From IMG/VR virus record IMGVR_UViG_3300021379_000269, positions 1 through 45,111 of that record: 45,111 nucleotides of DNA. One strand, written 5' to 3'. This document shows, piece by piece, positions 38,042 to 44,425 of this stretch. Within the stretch, counting starts at the first letter, position 1; each line of letters opens with the position of its first letter. Source of the DNA: a virus. The position numbers were made by a program, and so were the translations under genes. The notes under the pieces were generated by a model. That model searched no databases. It worked only from the letters and a program-made list of their open reading frames with translations, and was not told the DNA's origin.

Positions 38042-39487
38042 TTAGCCGTCATCATCATTTGGTTCTGCTCTTTCAATCCAATCAGATAATACAAATCGTC
38101 TAATAGGATTTACAGACACCTTAAATCTAGTCAACAATTCTCTGTTTACCAAAACAGTTGACATAGAATCTTTTGTGGATAGTCCAAATGGAACATCCTT
38201 ATATAGTTTGTTATTAAAACGAACATCCAAATGAACGATTGGACGCTCATCAATTTTGCCTACATGGGCAGGGTGAGACATTCCCATAAGTTTGTTTTCA
38301 AACTTCTTACCATTCTTACCCCATAAAACTTTCTTACCTTTGACTTCTAGTTCGTCTACAACAAACATAGATGCCTTTGTTCCGTTACCAGTATCGAACT
38401 TTGCACGAATCGGGCCATAACCATCAATCTCAATGCGTTCAACATATCCTGCTTCTGTTGGGAATGAGTGTCTACGATTTTGTGCAGAGGTTAGATACTC
38501 TAACATTTTCTCTACAATCTCTACTGGTTTTGCTTTACCCTTGTAATCATTCGCATCACTTTCTTCCATAGTGATGTCATACATTCCAAAGTTAGAACCA
38601 ATGCCTGCACTACCGTTACACTCAAGAATATAAATGTTGTTGCCGATAATAGCATGGTCAACCCCAACGATGTAAGCACCAACTGCCCGAGCTGCTGCAA
38701 GAACTGCTTCTCTTTCTTTTTCTGTGAGTTCATGCGGTTCTGTTGTTGCACCTCTGTGTCTATTAGATCTGAAGTCATTTTCTGGTTGGATTCTTTTAGT
38801 GGATGCCAATATCTTACCGTTCATTACTACGGTTCTAATATCGTAATCAAATTTCAAATATTCCTGTATGAGTAGTTCTGCCTTAAACTTCCAAAGAGAT
38901 TGGATAACAGAAACCATACTCTGAAAATCATTAACAATAGAAACACCAATACCTTGTGTTCCTGTAATTGTTTTAATAATAACTGGAAACTTACCACCAA
39001 TCTTATCGTGGGCCGGTTCAATAGATTGTTCATTTGAAACAAGTGCTGTTCTTGGAACAGGAATATTATCTCTTTCAAACGAGATGTAAGATGACATTTT
39101 ATTATCACAAGTCATCATACCATCACGATTGTTTACCATAAACGCACCAGCGTTTTCAAATGTTCCTAATATAGCAAGTCCAATTTCATCTTCAAGCACG
39201 CCCGCTCGCACGAAACAAACGGTTCTTGAAGTGTCAAACTCTACATCTTTACCATCAACATTTGAGATAGTAAGAGTTCCTTTTTCAAGATCGTTTTTCG
39301 ATACCCATGCGTCACGAACATTTACAACATGACATTCAATACCCATTTTTTCACAGGCAGTTGCAATCATGTTACTAACAAGTTCTTTGTTTTTAGAACG
39401 AACTTTAGTTAGAACTGCAACTTGAATTTCTACCTCTTTAAGAGGTTGTTGTTCTTCTTTGATGAAACTAGAAAATGATACTGCCAC
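38042..39487 (-). CDS. RimK-like ATP-grasp fused to retropepsin-like domain, CTS-like start
   Basis: A 481-residue protein from a GTG directly after regA. Residues 1-11 (MAVSFSSFIKE) resemble capsid-targeting peptides, with IKE as a protease-type site. Residues ~20-330 are RimK-like ATP-grasp: IKTITGTQGIGVSIV (Gly-rich loop), LLIQEYLKFDYDIRTVV, then ILECNGSAGIGSNFG (metal site). RimK adds Glu to protein or peptide ends. Residues ~350-470 have IRAKFDTGNGTKASM (DTG at 365-367) and a second strand VLVNRELLTRF, like the retropepsin-type zinc-protease (RimB) family. Ligase and protease are thus in one chain. Target unknown. Confidence 0.82.
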   Translation of the reverse strand: MAVSFSSFIKEEQQPLKEVEIQVAVLTKVRSKNKELVSNMIATACEKMGIECHVVNVRDAWVSKNDLEKGTLTISNVDGKDVEFDTSRTVCFVRAGVLEDEIGLAILGTFENAGAFMVNNRDGMMTCDNKMSSYISFERDNIPVPRTALVSNEQSIEPAHDKIGGKFPVIIKTITGTQGIGVSIVNDFQSMVSVIQSLWKFKAELLIQEYLKFDYDIRTVVMNGKILASTKRIQPENDFRSNRHRGATTEPHELTEKEREAVLAAARAVGAYIVGVDHAIIGNNIYILECNGSAGIGSNFGMYDITMEESDANDYKGKAKPVEIVEKMLEYLTSAQNRRHSFPTEAGYVERIEIDGYGPIRAKFDTGNGTKASMFVVDELEVKGKKVLWGKNGKKFENKLMGMSHPAHVGKIDERPIVHLDVRFNNKLYKDVPFGLSTKDSMSTVLVNRELLTRFKVSVNPIRRFVLSDWIERAEPNDDDG

Positions 39488-39892
39488 TTACTCAACTCTC
39501 TTTTTACCGATGTTATATTTTGTTTCCAAAATCCACTCATCCTTCTCCTTAAAGGCAATAACTTTAATTTGCGATAGAGGGGCCTTTGGTTCTGCCTCTC
39601 CAACAATTTCAATTAGACCCCAATCTCCCAAAAGTCCAGCAATTGAGTTTCTTCTTGATATGTCGTTTTCGTTTAGGTTTGTGTCTTTTCCATCAAGAGC
39701 AAAGAGTTCTTTGAAATGGACAATGTAATATTTACCCTGTTTATGTAGTATGTGACAGGATTGATATAACTTTCTTTCTTTACGAGATGCAACCCCAATT
39801 CGGGATAGTGTCTCACGAACCTTTAGGAAGTCATCTGGTTCTTTTAGTTTTACTTCCAGCATCCTTTCGGGCTGCCATTCAATTTCATTCAT
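39488..39892 (-). CDS. regA: RegA translational repressor
   Basis: A 134-residue homologue of T4 RegA, which binds the ribosome sites of early mRNAs and shuts them off. The conserved run is KEPDDFLKVRETLSRIGVAS (about 17-36), then LYQSCHILHKQGKYYIVHFK and RRNSIAGLLGDWGLIEIV. Ten extra residues precede the usual start, but the RBS GGTGGAAG and ATGA coupling favour ATG 39892. With the candidate RNA at 2800-2900 this phage may have both protein and RNA control of early translation. Confidence 0.93.
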   Translation of the reverse strand: MNEIEWQPERMLEVKLKEPDDFLKVRETLSRIGVASRKERKLYQSCHILHKQGKYYIVHFKELFALDGKDTNLNENDISRRNSIAGLLGDWGLIEIVGEAEPKAPLSQIKVIAFKEKDEWILETKYNIGKKRVE

Positions 39893-40278
39893 TTTCTTCC
39901 ACCTTTATTCAAACTATTTTTTATAGCGGTTATCTGTTCATTATCAAGTATCTTGAGAGCAGCCTTGGCCTTTTCATTACTATAACCATAATACTCTTTT
40001 ACATACTCTAAATCTTTCAACTTATCTGCCTTTACCCAAGGCGCATATCGTTTCTTAGACCTAATAGTATTTAGTAAAAAGTCATATTGGAGTTTGGAGT
40101 CAAGGTGATGTCTCATATTCATTTCATTAACGAACATGATAGTATCATTAAAAGGTGCAAGACACTTGTTAATGATAAAGGAAGAATACTTCTTTTCCCA
40201 CATAGGGTCATCTGAATCCATCAGATTTTCCTTTGTGAGATTGATTGAATTTAGATATTCTTTTAGTTCATAACTCAT
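39889..40278 (-). CDS. 62: Clamp loader small subunit gp62
   Basis: A 129-residue protein directly after gp44 with ATGA coupling, as in T4. Start MSYELKEYLNSINLTKENLM, then YSSFIINKCLAPFNDTIMFV and APWVKADKLKDLEYVKEYYG. These match gp62 of T4-like phages, though it is shorter than T4's 187. It makes the gp44/62 complex that loads clamp gp45. Confidence 0.88.
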   Translation of the reverse strand: MSYELKEYLNSINLTKENLMDSDDPMWEKKYSSFIINKCLAPFNDTIMFVNEMNMRHHLDSKLQYDFLLNTIRSKKRYAPWVKADKLKDLEYVKEYYGYSNEKAKAALKILDNEQITAIKNSLNKGGRK

Positions 40279-41213
40279 TTGAACTTCACCTGTGTCATAA
40301 TCTCAATCATATATGCAAGCATATTGATTTCTTGGTCTGCGACAAAGGCAGATTTGTAAGAATAATCTGCTGTTGCGAGAACAAGATGTGGCACAGTTTG
40401 AGGTTCAAGTTCCTCATAGAGTGTATCATAAACTTTACGATACATACGAGCAGGGTCGTTGTCTAGATTGTTTGCAACCCACTTACGAATAGACTTGAAG
40501 TCTTTCTCTTTGAGGAAAGTAGTCAAGTCCTTCATATTCGTTTCTGAGATATTGACAAGAACTCCACTGTCAATCATACCAGAAGCAGAATATCGTTGTA
40601 GTTCGTTTAGAACCCTTCTCCAATCTGGGAAGTGTTTCTCTACAACACCAGCGACAGCACGAGGTTCAAACTGAACTTTTTCTTCTACAAGAATATCTTG
40701 AACTCTTTTGAAGAATTGTCCAGCAAGTTTCGGTTTGTCAGAGGATGGTATACGAAACTCCACAACAGAACACCGGCTGTGGAGTGGTTCGATGATACGG
40801 TTCTTAAAGTTACAAGTAAGGATGAATCCACAATTCTTGTGGAACTCTTCAATAAATCCACGCAACGCTGGTTGAGTTGACTGTGGATTCAGATAATCTG
40901 CCTCATCCAAAATTACAAACTTACGATTACCATCCATAGAGACAGTAGACGCAAAGTTCTTAATCTTATTTCTGAGAACATCAATACCCGATTCTTCAGA
41001 ACCGTTAATCATCATGTAAGTAGCGCCCAGTTCTTCAAGCATCGCTTTTGCCACTGTGGTCTTACCTACACCAGGCCCACCAGAAAGTAGAAGATTTGGT
41101 ATGTGTCCTTCATCTACAAAGGTCTGGAAAGTCTTTTTCAAATCATCAGTAAGAATAGTCTCACTGATTTTGGATGGACGATATTTCTCCACCCATAACA
41201 TCACATCATTCAT
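40275..41213 (-). CDS. 44: Clamp loader large subunit gp44
   Basis: A 312-residue AAA+ ATPase. The start is ATG 41213, seven bases after AAGGAG. Walker A is GGPGVGKTTVAKAM (about 41-54), Walker B VILDEADYLN (about 100-109) and SRCSVVEFR holds the arginine finger. The N-terminal LWVEKYRPSKISETIL is typical. It loads clamp gp45 onto primer ends with gp62. The tiny peptide gene at 41228 ends just before its RBS. Confidence 0.95.
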   Translation of the reverse strand: MNDVMLWVEKYRPSKISETILTDDLKKTFQTFVDEGHIPNLLLSGGPGVGKTTVAKAMLEELGATYMMINGSEESGIDVLRNKIKNFASTVSMDGNRKFVILDEADYLNPQSTQPALRGFIEEFHKNCGFILTCNFKNRIIEPLHSRCSVVEFRIPSSDKPKLAGQFFKRVQDILVEEKVQFEPRAVAGVVEKHFPDWRRVLNELQRYSASGMIDSGVLVNISETNMKDLTTFLKEKDFKSIRKWVANNLDNDPARMYRKVYDTLYEELEPQTVPHLVLATADYSYKSAFVADQEINMLAYMIEIMTQVKFK

Positions 41214-41227
41214 AATATATCTCCTTG

Positions 41228-41284
41228 TCAATAATGTTCCATATATGAGTCATTAAACCACTTAATGACTTGTTTATGAACCAT
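41228..41284 (-). CDS. Tiny 18-residue leader peptide candidate
   Basis: MVHKQVIKWFNDSYMEHY starts at an ATG overlapping the gp45 stop (TAATG) and stops one base before the AAGGAG of gp44. It exactly fills the gap, so translation would run gp45, peptide, gp44 without a break. It contains a 9-bp inverted repeat. It may couple the genes or act as a leader peptide. No codon evidence beyond the fit. Confidence 0.4.
   Translation of the reverse strand: MVHKQVIKWFNDSYMEHY
41248..41270 (-). other. Hairpin between gp45 and gp44
   Basis: AGTCATTAA pairs with TTAATGACT (9 bp) around a GTGGT loop inside the 18-residue frame. No T-run follows. It may adjust the level of gp44 to gp45 or act as an RNA-processing site. 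Confidence 0.5.
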
Positions 41285-41943
41285 TAAGCAGCTTCAAGTG
41301 CAATAAAGTATTCAACAGGTTTCGACACATTTGAGAAATGTGAAATACCTTTAGATGAAACTTCTACCTTGTAGTCTCCACCAAGAAGTTTTAGGTTTTC
41401 AACCTTAAAGAAGTATGTGAAGTCAGATGGTGCATTCTCACCAACTGTAATACTAAAATCGTTTGAAGTGTCATTCTTACGATCAGTAACAAGAAGGTCA
41501 ATGTTACCACCAGCAGTTCCTTTAAGAACCACATCAGGCACACCAAGAACAGCAGATGCCTTTAGTATCTGGTTGAATGTATCTTGAGTAAATGTAAACT
41601 CAACATCAACAGAAGGCATAGTGATTTCTGTTTTGGGTGCAGTTACAATAGAAGGGTCACTAAAGAAGTAGTTCAGTGAACTACCACCACCTTCTTCGTT
41701 TAGTTTTACTGCCTTGTCATTGAAATCCAAAGTTGGATCTTTGAACAAAGACAATGCAGATAAGAATTCATTCAGATCATAGATTGCAAACTCTTGATTG
41801 AAAGTATCTGGAATAGTTGCTTTGGATACAATGTTTTTCATTGCAGACATTGTTCCAATCACATTGCCATTTTTTACCAGAAGATTCTGGTTAATGGTCG
41901 AAAAGTTCTTTAGAACTTCTCTGGTATCATTACTAAGTTTCAT
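41284..41943 (-). CDS. 45: Sliding clamp gp45
   Basis: A 219-residue clamp from ATG 41943, eight bases after AAGGAG; a TTG just upstream is less likely. The fold shows SNDTREVLKNFSTINQNLLV, AIYDLNEFLSALSLFKDPTL and a C-terminal PVEYFIALEAA. T4 gp45 is 228 residues. It holds gp43 on DNA and, in T4, also activates late transcription with gp33 and gp55, which fits the late boxes seen here. Confidence 0.93.
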   Translation of the reverse strand: MKLSNDTREVLKNFSTINQNLLVKNGNVIGTMSAMKNIVSKATIPDTFNQEFAIYDLNEFLSALSLFKDPTLDFNDKAVKLNEEGGGSSLNYFFSDPSIVTAPKTEITMPSVDVEFTFTQDTFNQILKASAVLGVPDVVLKGTAGGNIDLLVTDRKNDTSNDFSITVGENAPSDFTYFFKVENLKLLGGDYKVEVSSKGISHFSNVSKPVEYFIALEAA

Positions 41944-41946
41944 CAA

Positions 41947-42222
41947 TTATTCTCCTTGAGTGTCATGATTATGAAGTGCCATTATACCATAATGGATTAC
42001 TTTTAGCAAGTCATTTCTGTTCTTGCCATCTTTCTTTCCGTATCGTTGTGAGTATTTCAGAATATTGCCGATACAGAAACCTTCACCATGTCCACTGTCC
42101 ATGATGAATTCAGTCGCCTGAAATTTGTTATGAGAGTAATGGGCATTATAAGTCCCATCAATATATTCTTTCAGTTCTGCAAGAATCTTATCTTCAGAAT
42201 ACTTGTAGTCAATCTTTTTCAC
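41947..42222 (-). CDS. DUF3310-like protein
   Basis: A 91-residue protein from a GTG preceded by AGGA. The pattern is YNAHYSHNKFQATEFIMDSG, GFCIGNILKYSQRYGKKDGK and NDLLKVIHYGIMALHNHD, as in DUF3310 proteins of many phages (sometimes labelled nucleotide-kinase-like). His and Tyr rows suggest nucleotide binding. No proven function. Confidence 0.82.
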   Translation of the reverse strand: MKKIDYKYSEDKILAELKEYIDGTYNAHYSHNKFQATEFIMDSGHGEGFCIGNILKYSQRYGKKDGKNRNDLLKVIHYGIMALHNHDTQGE

Positions 42223-42243
42223 AATCTCATCCTATAAAGTTAG

Positions 42244-42266
42244 TGTGGGGGCGCAATGCCCCCACA
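42244..42266 (-). terminator. GC-rich terminator-like hairpin
   Basis: A 9-bp stem TGTGGGGGC/GCCCCCACA with a five-base loop between the HTH gene and DUF3310. It is the most GC-rich element nearby. The following TAACTTTAT has few T, so it may pause or stabilise RNA rather than fully terminate. Confidence 0.55.
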
Positions 42267-42272
42267 ACATGA

Positions 42273-42545
42273 TTAGCTCTGATAACGAGCTTCGTAAGAG
42301 TAGTCACCTTCTAGAGCTCTAAGTCCAGCGGCGATAATACCTTTTGATGGTTCACCAAGACGATATGCAGTCTTACCATCTACCTCATTAGTGTAGATGC
42401 AGTGTCCTTCATTTCTAAGAGTATCAACCATTGCTCTTGGGGAACTTAGGTCAAACTTGGTTCTTAGAGTTTTCCAAGTCACATTTTTACCACTTGATAG
42501 AAGATTTAGAACCTTCTGTTTTTTAGTTAGTGCTTTTCTAGCCAT
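42273..42545 (-). CDS. Winged-helix-like DNA-binding protein
   Basis: A 90-residue protein starting MARKALTKKQKVLNLLSSGK. The first 65 residues read as a winged helix: KVLNLLSSGKNVTWKTLRTK, FDLSSPRAMVDTLRNEGHCI (recognition helix) and YTNEVDGKTAYRLG (wing). It probably regulates phage promoters or modifies host transcription. Its own promoter is at 42591-42619. Confidence 0.72.
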   Translation of the reverse strand: MARKALTKKQKVLNLLSSGKNVTWKTLRTKFDLSSPRAMVDTLRNEGHCIYTNEVDGKTAYRLGEPSKGIIAAGLRALEGDYSYEARYQS

Positions 42546-42590
42546 AATGTCTCCATTCTTTAATTGCTACACTGTTTGTGCAGTATTGAT

Positions 42591-42619
42591 AATATACCAG
42601 AAAATAGGTATAATGTCAA
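42591..42619 (-). promoter_or_regulatory. Sigma70-like promoter
   Basis: TTGACA (42614-42619), 17-bp spacer, TATATT (42591-42596), about 40 bases of leader and GGAGAC before the HTH gene. It lies just after the stop of the gene ending at 42627. Confidence 0.75.
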
Positions 42620-42626
42620 TACTTTT

Positions 42627-43655
42627 TTATCTTATCGGATTTCCATCCTTATCCACAAGGAATCTCATGTCCTCTAGAACTGTGTCTTGAGGCATAAATC
42701 CTAAGATAATTAGTGGATTTTCTTTTACCCCAAAATATTGGGTAAAGGATTCATGTAATTCATTTAGACTGTTAATCAAGTTCTGACGCTTCACTGACAG
42801 AGAAGAGTTCTTTGTCGGTGCCTTTACAGAACAAGTAAGATATGATTTCCTACCTGTTTTAATAAAGTTTTTGATAGCATAGATGTAAGGGTCTAAAATA
42901 TTCTGTGAAGAATATCCTGTCATTTGACGAATTGGATCAAAATTACCACCTTGTGCAAGTGTCTGATATTCACTAGAAGCGGTTTCGTTAATCCAAGTGC
43001 GAACATCTTCTTGGTTATATGTCTTATATCGTCTTGGAGTTGTAGTCTCTGAAGAAACTGCCTTCAGAATTCTTCCCCTAGACTTACTGTTTAGATTAGG
43101 CCAATACTTATCTAAAGTGTTTTCGATTTCTTCTTCATCATCGGAAATACCACCTTTAGAAAGAAGAGACTTCATAAAATTCTCAACACCATTTTCGCCA
43201 GTTTGAAATTCAACATCCAACAACTTGTATGTATTTTCAAACGCCTGACAGGCCTCGATTTGAACTGGTGTTCCAGTTAATTCCCAAAACCAATAACGGT
43301 CAACATTGTTTTGTCCGATAGCATTTGTTCTACCAAAACCGATTGCCAAATCATGTGAGAATTTTGATTCTGGGTCAGAACACTTTGTTACCATAGGGAG
43401 TTCTTGCCAAAGTTGAACTTCTTTTGCAAAGGAAACTCTGAGTCGTTCTTTTTCGTCTGGAGTATGTCCTTTTAGTCTTCCTTTGTTAAAACTTGCGTCA
43501 TCAGAACGCCGAATTTTATTCAAATAAAGACAGACTGGAACTAGACTAATACCAACTCCAATGTGATCATATTTTCGGGGTCTTGGAAAGAGTTTTGATG
43601 CCGTTTCGACATCAAGATTGACAACCTCATTTAGAGGCATAGTAGATGTAAACAT
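42627..43655 (-). CDS. Unknown 342-residue phage protein
   Basis: Starts at ATG 43655, six bases after GGAG, reading MFTSTMPLNEVVNLDVETAS. Mixed alpha/beta, with FPRPRKYDHIGVGISLVPVC and KGHTPDEKERLRVSFAKEVQ, then an acidic linker SDDEEEIENTLDKYWPNLNS and a C-terminal PLIILGFMPQDTVLEDMRFL. I find no nuclease, kinase or methylase motif. It stands between two strong regulatory signals with its own promoter in a terminator loop, so dose or timing seems important. Confidence 0.75.
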   Translation of the reverse strand: MFTSTMPLNEVVNLDVETASKLFPRPRKYDHIGVGISLVPVCLYLNKIRRSDDASFNKGRLKGHTPDEKERLRVSFAKEVQLWQELPMVTKCSDPESKFSHDLAIGFGRTNAIGQNNVDRYWFWELTGTPVQIEACQAFENTYKLLDVEFQTGENGVENFMKSLLSKGGISDDEEEIENTLDKYWPNLNSKSRGRILKAVSSETTTPRRYKTYNQEDVRTWINETASSEYQTLAQGGNFDPIRQMTGYSSQNILDPYIYAIKNFIKTGRKSYLTCSVKAPTKNSSLSVKRQNLINSLNELHESFTQYFGVKENPLIILGFMPQDTVLEDMRFLVDKDGNPIR

Positions 43656-43728
43656 TTTTTTCTCCAAAGTTAAAGGTGTAAGTTACAAGTCGTAATGAGT
43701 TGTAAAAAACACAAGTTACATTATCTAT

Positions 43729-43757
43729 AGTATATTATAAAAGAGCGCCTCTGTCAA
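43729..43757 (-). promoter_or_regulatory. Promoter with -35 inside a terminator loop
   Basis: TTGACA (43752-43757), 17-bp spacer, TATACT (43729-43734). The -35 box is exactly the six-base loop of the hsp20 terminator, so half of the spacer is the terminator's second arm. It drives the 342-residue gene. Confidence 0.75.
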
Positions 43758-43766
43758 GAGGCGCTC
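43743..43766 (-). terminator. Terminator after hsp20
   Basis: Stem GAGCGCCTC/GAGGCGCTC (9 bp) with loop TTGACA, followed by TTTTATAA on the minus strand. The loop is also the -35 box of the next promoter. Confidence 0.8.
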
Positions 43767-43776
43767 CACAACTTTT

Positions 43777-44211
43777 TTACTTGATTTTAATCAAACGAGG
43801 TTTCTTTTCCTCTGGGATGATTCTTTCAAGTTCTACATTCAGCAACCCATTTTCAAAGGTCGCTCCCTTAACTACCACATCATCAGCGATAGTGAAAGAA
43901 CGAGTAAATGCACGATTTGAAATACCTTTATGTAGATATGTCACTTCGTCAACCAATTCTTCCTTCTTTTCGACTGACTTAACTGTAAGAGTATTCTCTT
44001 TAGTCTCAATCTCAATATCGTCTTTACCGAAACCAGCAACCGCAATTTGAATTGCGTAGTTAGTATCAGATACCTTTACGATATTGTAAGGCGGGTAGTT
44101 AGTTGTTGCAACAGAACTCTCATCAAAGAGTGTGTCGAACATTCTATCGAAACCGATAGAGTAGGTTTTAACCCTATCAAAAGGGTCAGTTGTTAGAGCT
44201 GTATTTACCAT
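43777..44211 (-). CDS. Small heat-shock protein Hsp20 (IbpA-like)
   Basis: A 144-residue alpha-crystallin chaperone from ATG 44211, after AAGGAG; an earlier frame ATG at 44265 would lie at the late transcription start. The alpha-crystallin core runs NIVKVSDTNYAIQIAVAGFG, ENTLTVKSVEKKE, GISNRAFTRSFTIADDVVVK and GLLNVELERIIP. The N-terminal TDPFDRVKTYSIGFDRMFDT is IbpA-like. It should prevent aggregation during virion assembly. The exact late box TATAAATA lies 59 bases upstream. Confidence 0.93.
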   Translation of the reverse strand: MVNTALTTDPFDRVKTYSIGFDRMFDTLFDESSVATTNYPPYNIVKVSDTNYAIQIAVAGFGKDDIEIETKENTLTVKSVEKKEELVDEVTYLHKGISNRAFTRSFTIADDVVVKGATFENGLLNVELERIIPEEKKPRLIKIK

Positions 44212-44269
44212 TTTGTTTCTCCTTTTTAAGCAAGTTACAGTTGTGATACCCATTAGGCGTATCACCCCT

Positions 44270-44277
44270 TATTTATA
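44270..44277 (-). promoter_or_regulatory. T4-type late promoter for hsp20
   Basis: Exact TATAAATA on the minus strand. Expected transcription start is about 44264, giving a leader of about 53 bases with AAGGAG before ATG 44211. Confidence 0.72.
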
Positions 44278-44278
44278 A

Positions 44279-44371
44279 TGGTAGTTTTTTGGGCGGAAAC
44301 TACCAAAACCGTATTTTGTGTCACAGAGTAAGCATATGTTTGTGACAACAGGGCGACTTACGAACTGCACC
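44279..44371 (-). ncRNA. Candidate structured noncoding RNA or leader
   Basis: About 93 bases without a reading frame follow the promoter at 44377-44407. Hairpin 1: TGTCACA (44341-44347) pairs with TGTGACA (44319-44325) around a 15-base loop. Hairpin 2: TGGTAGTTT (44297-44305) pairs with AAACTACCA (44279-44287). No strong T-run follows, so it may instead be the 5' leader of hsp20. The late box begins two bases after hairpin 2. Confidence 0.4.
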
Positions 44372-44376
44372 CTAAT

Positions 44377-44407
44377 ATTATATAGGTATCCGAAAAGGGT
44401 TTTTCAA
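44377..44407 (-). promoter_or_regulatory. Possible promoter overlapping a terminator
   Basis: TTGAAA (44402-44407) lies across the loop of the terminator at 44393-44414; TATAAT (44377-44382) follows after 19 bp, or TATATA after 17. It may drive the noncoding stretch ahead of hsp20. Confidence 0.45.
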
Positions 44408-44414
44408 CCCTTTT
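44393..44414 (-). terminator. Terminator after the DUF932 gene
   Basis: Stem AAAAGGGTT/AACCCTTTT with a GAAA loop; the last arm supplies TTTT. It lies 11 bases after the DUF932 stop. Confidence 0.75.
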
Positions 44415-44425
44415 CTTCAATTTTT

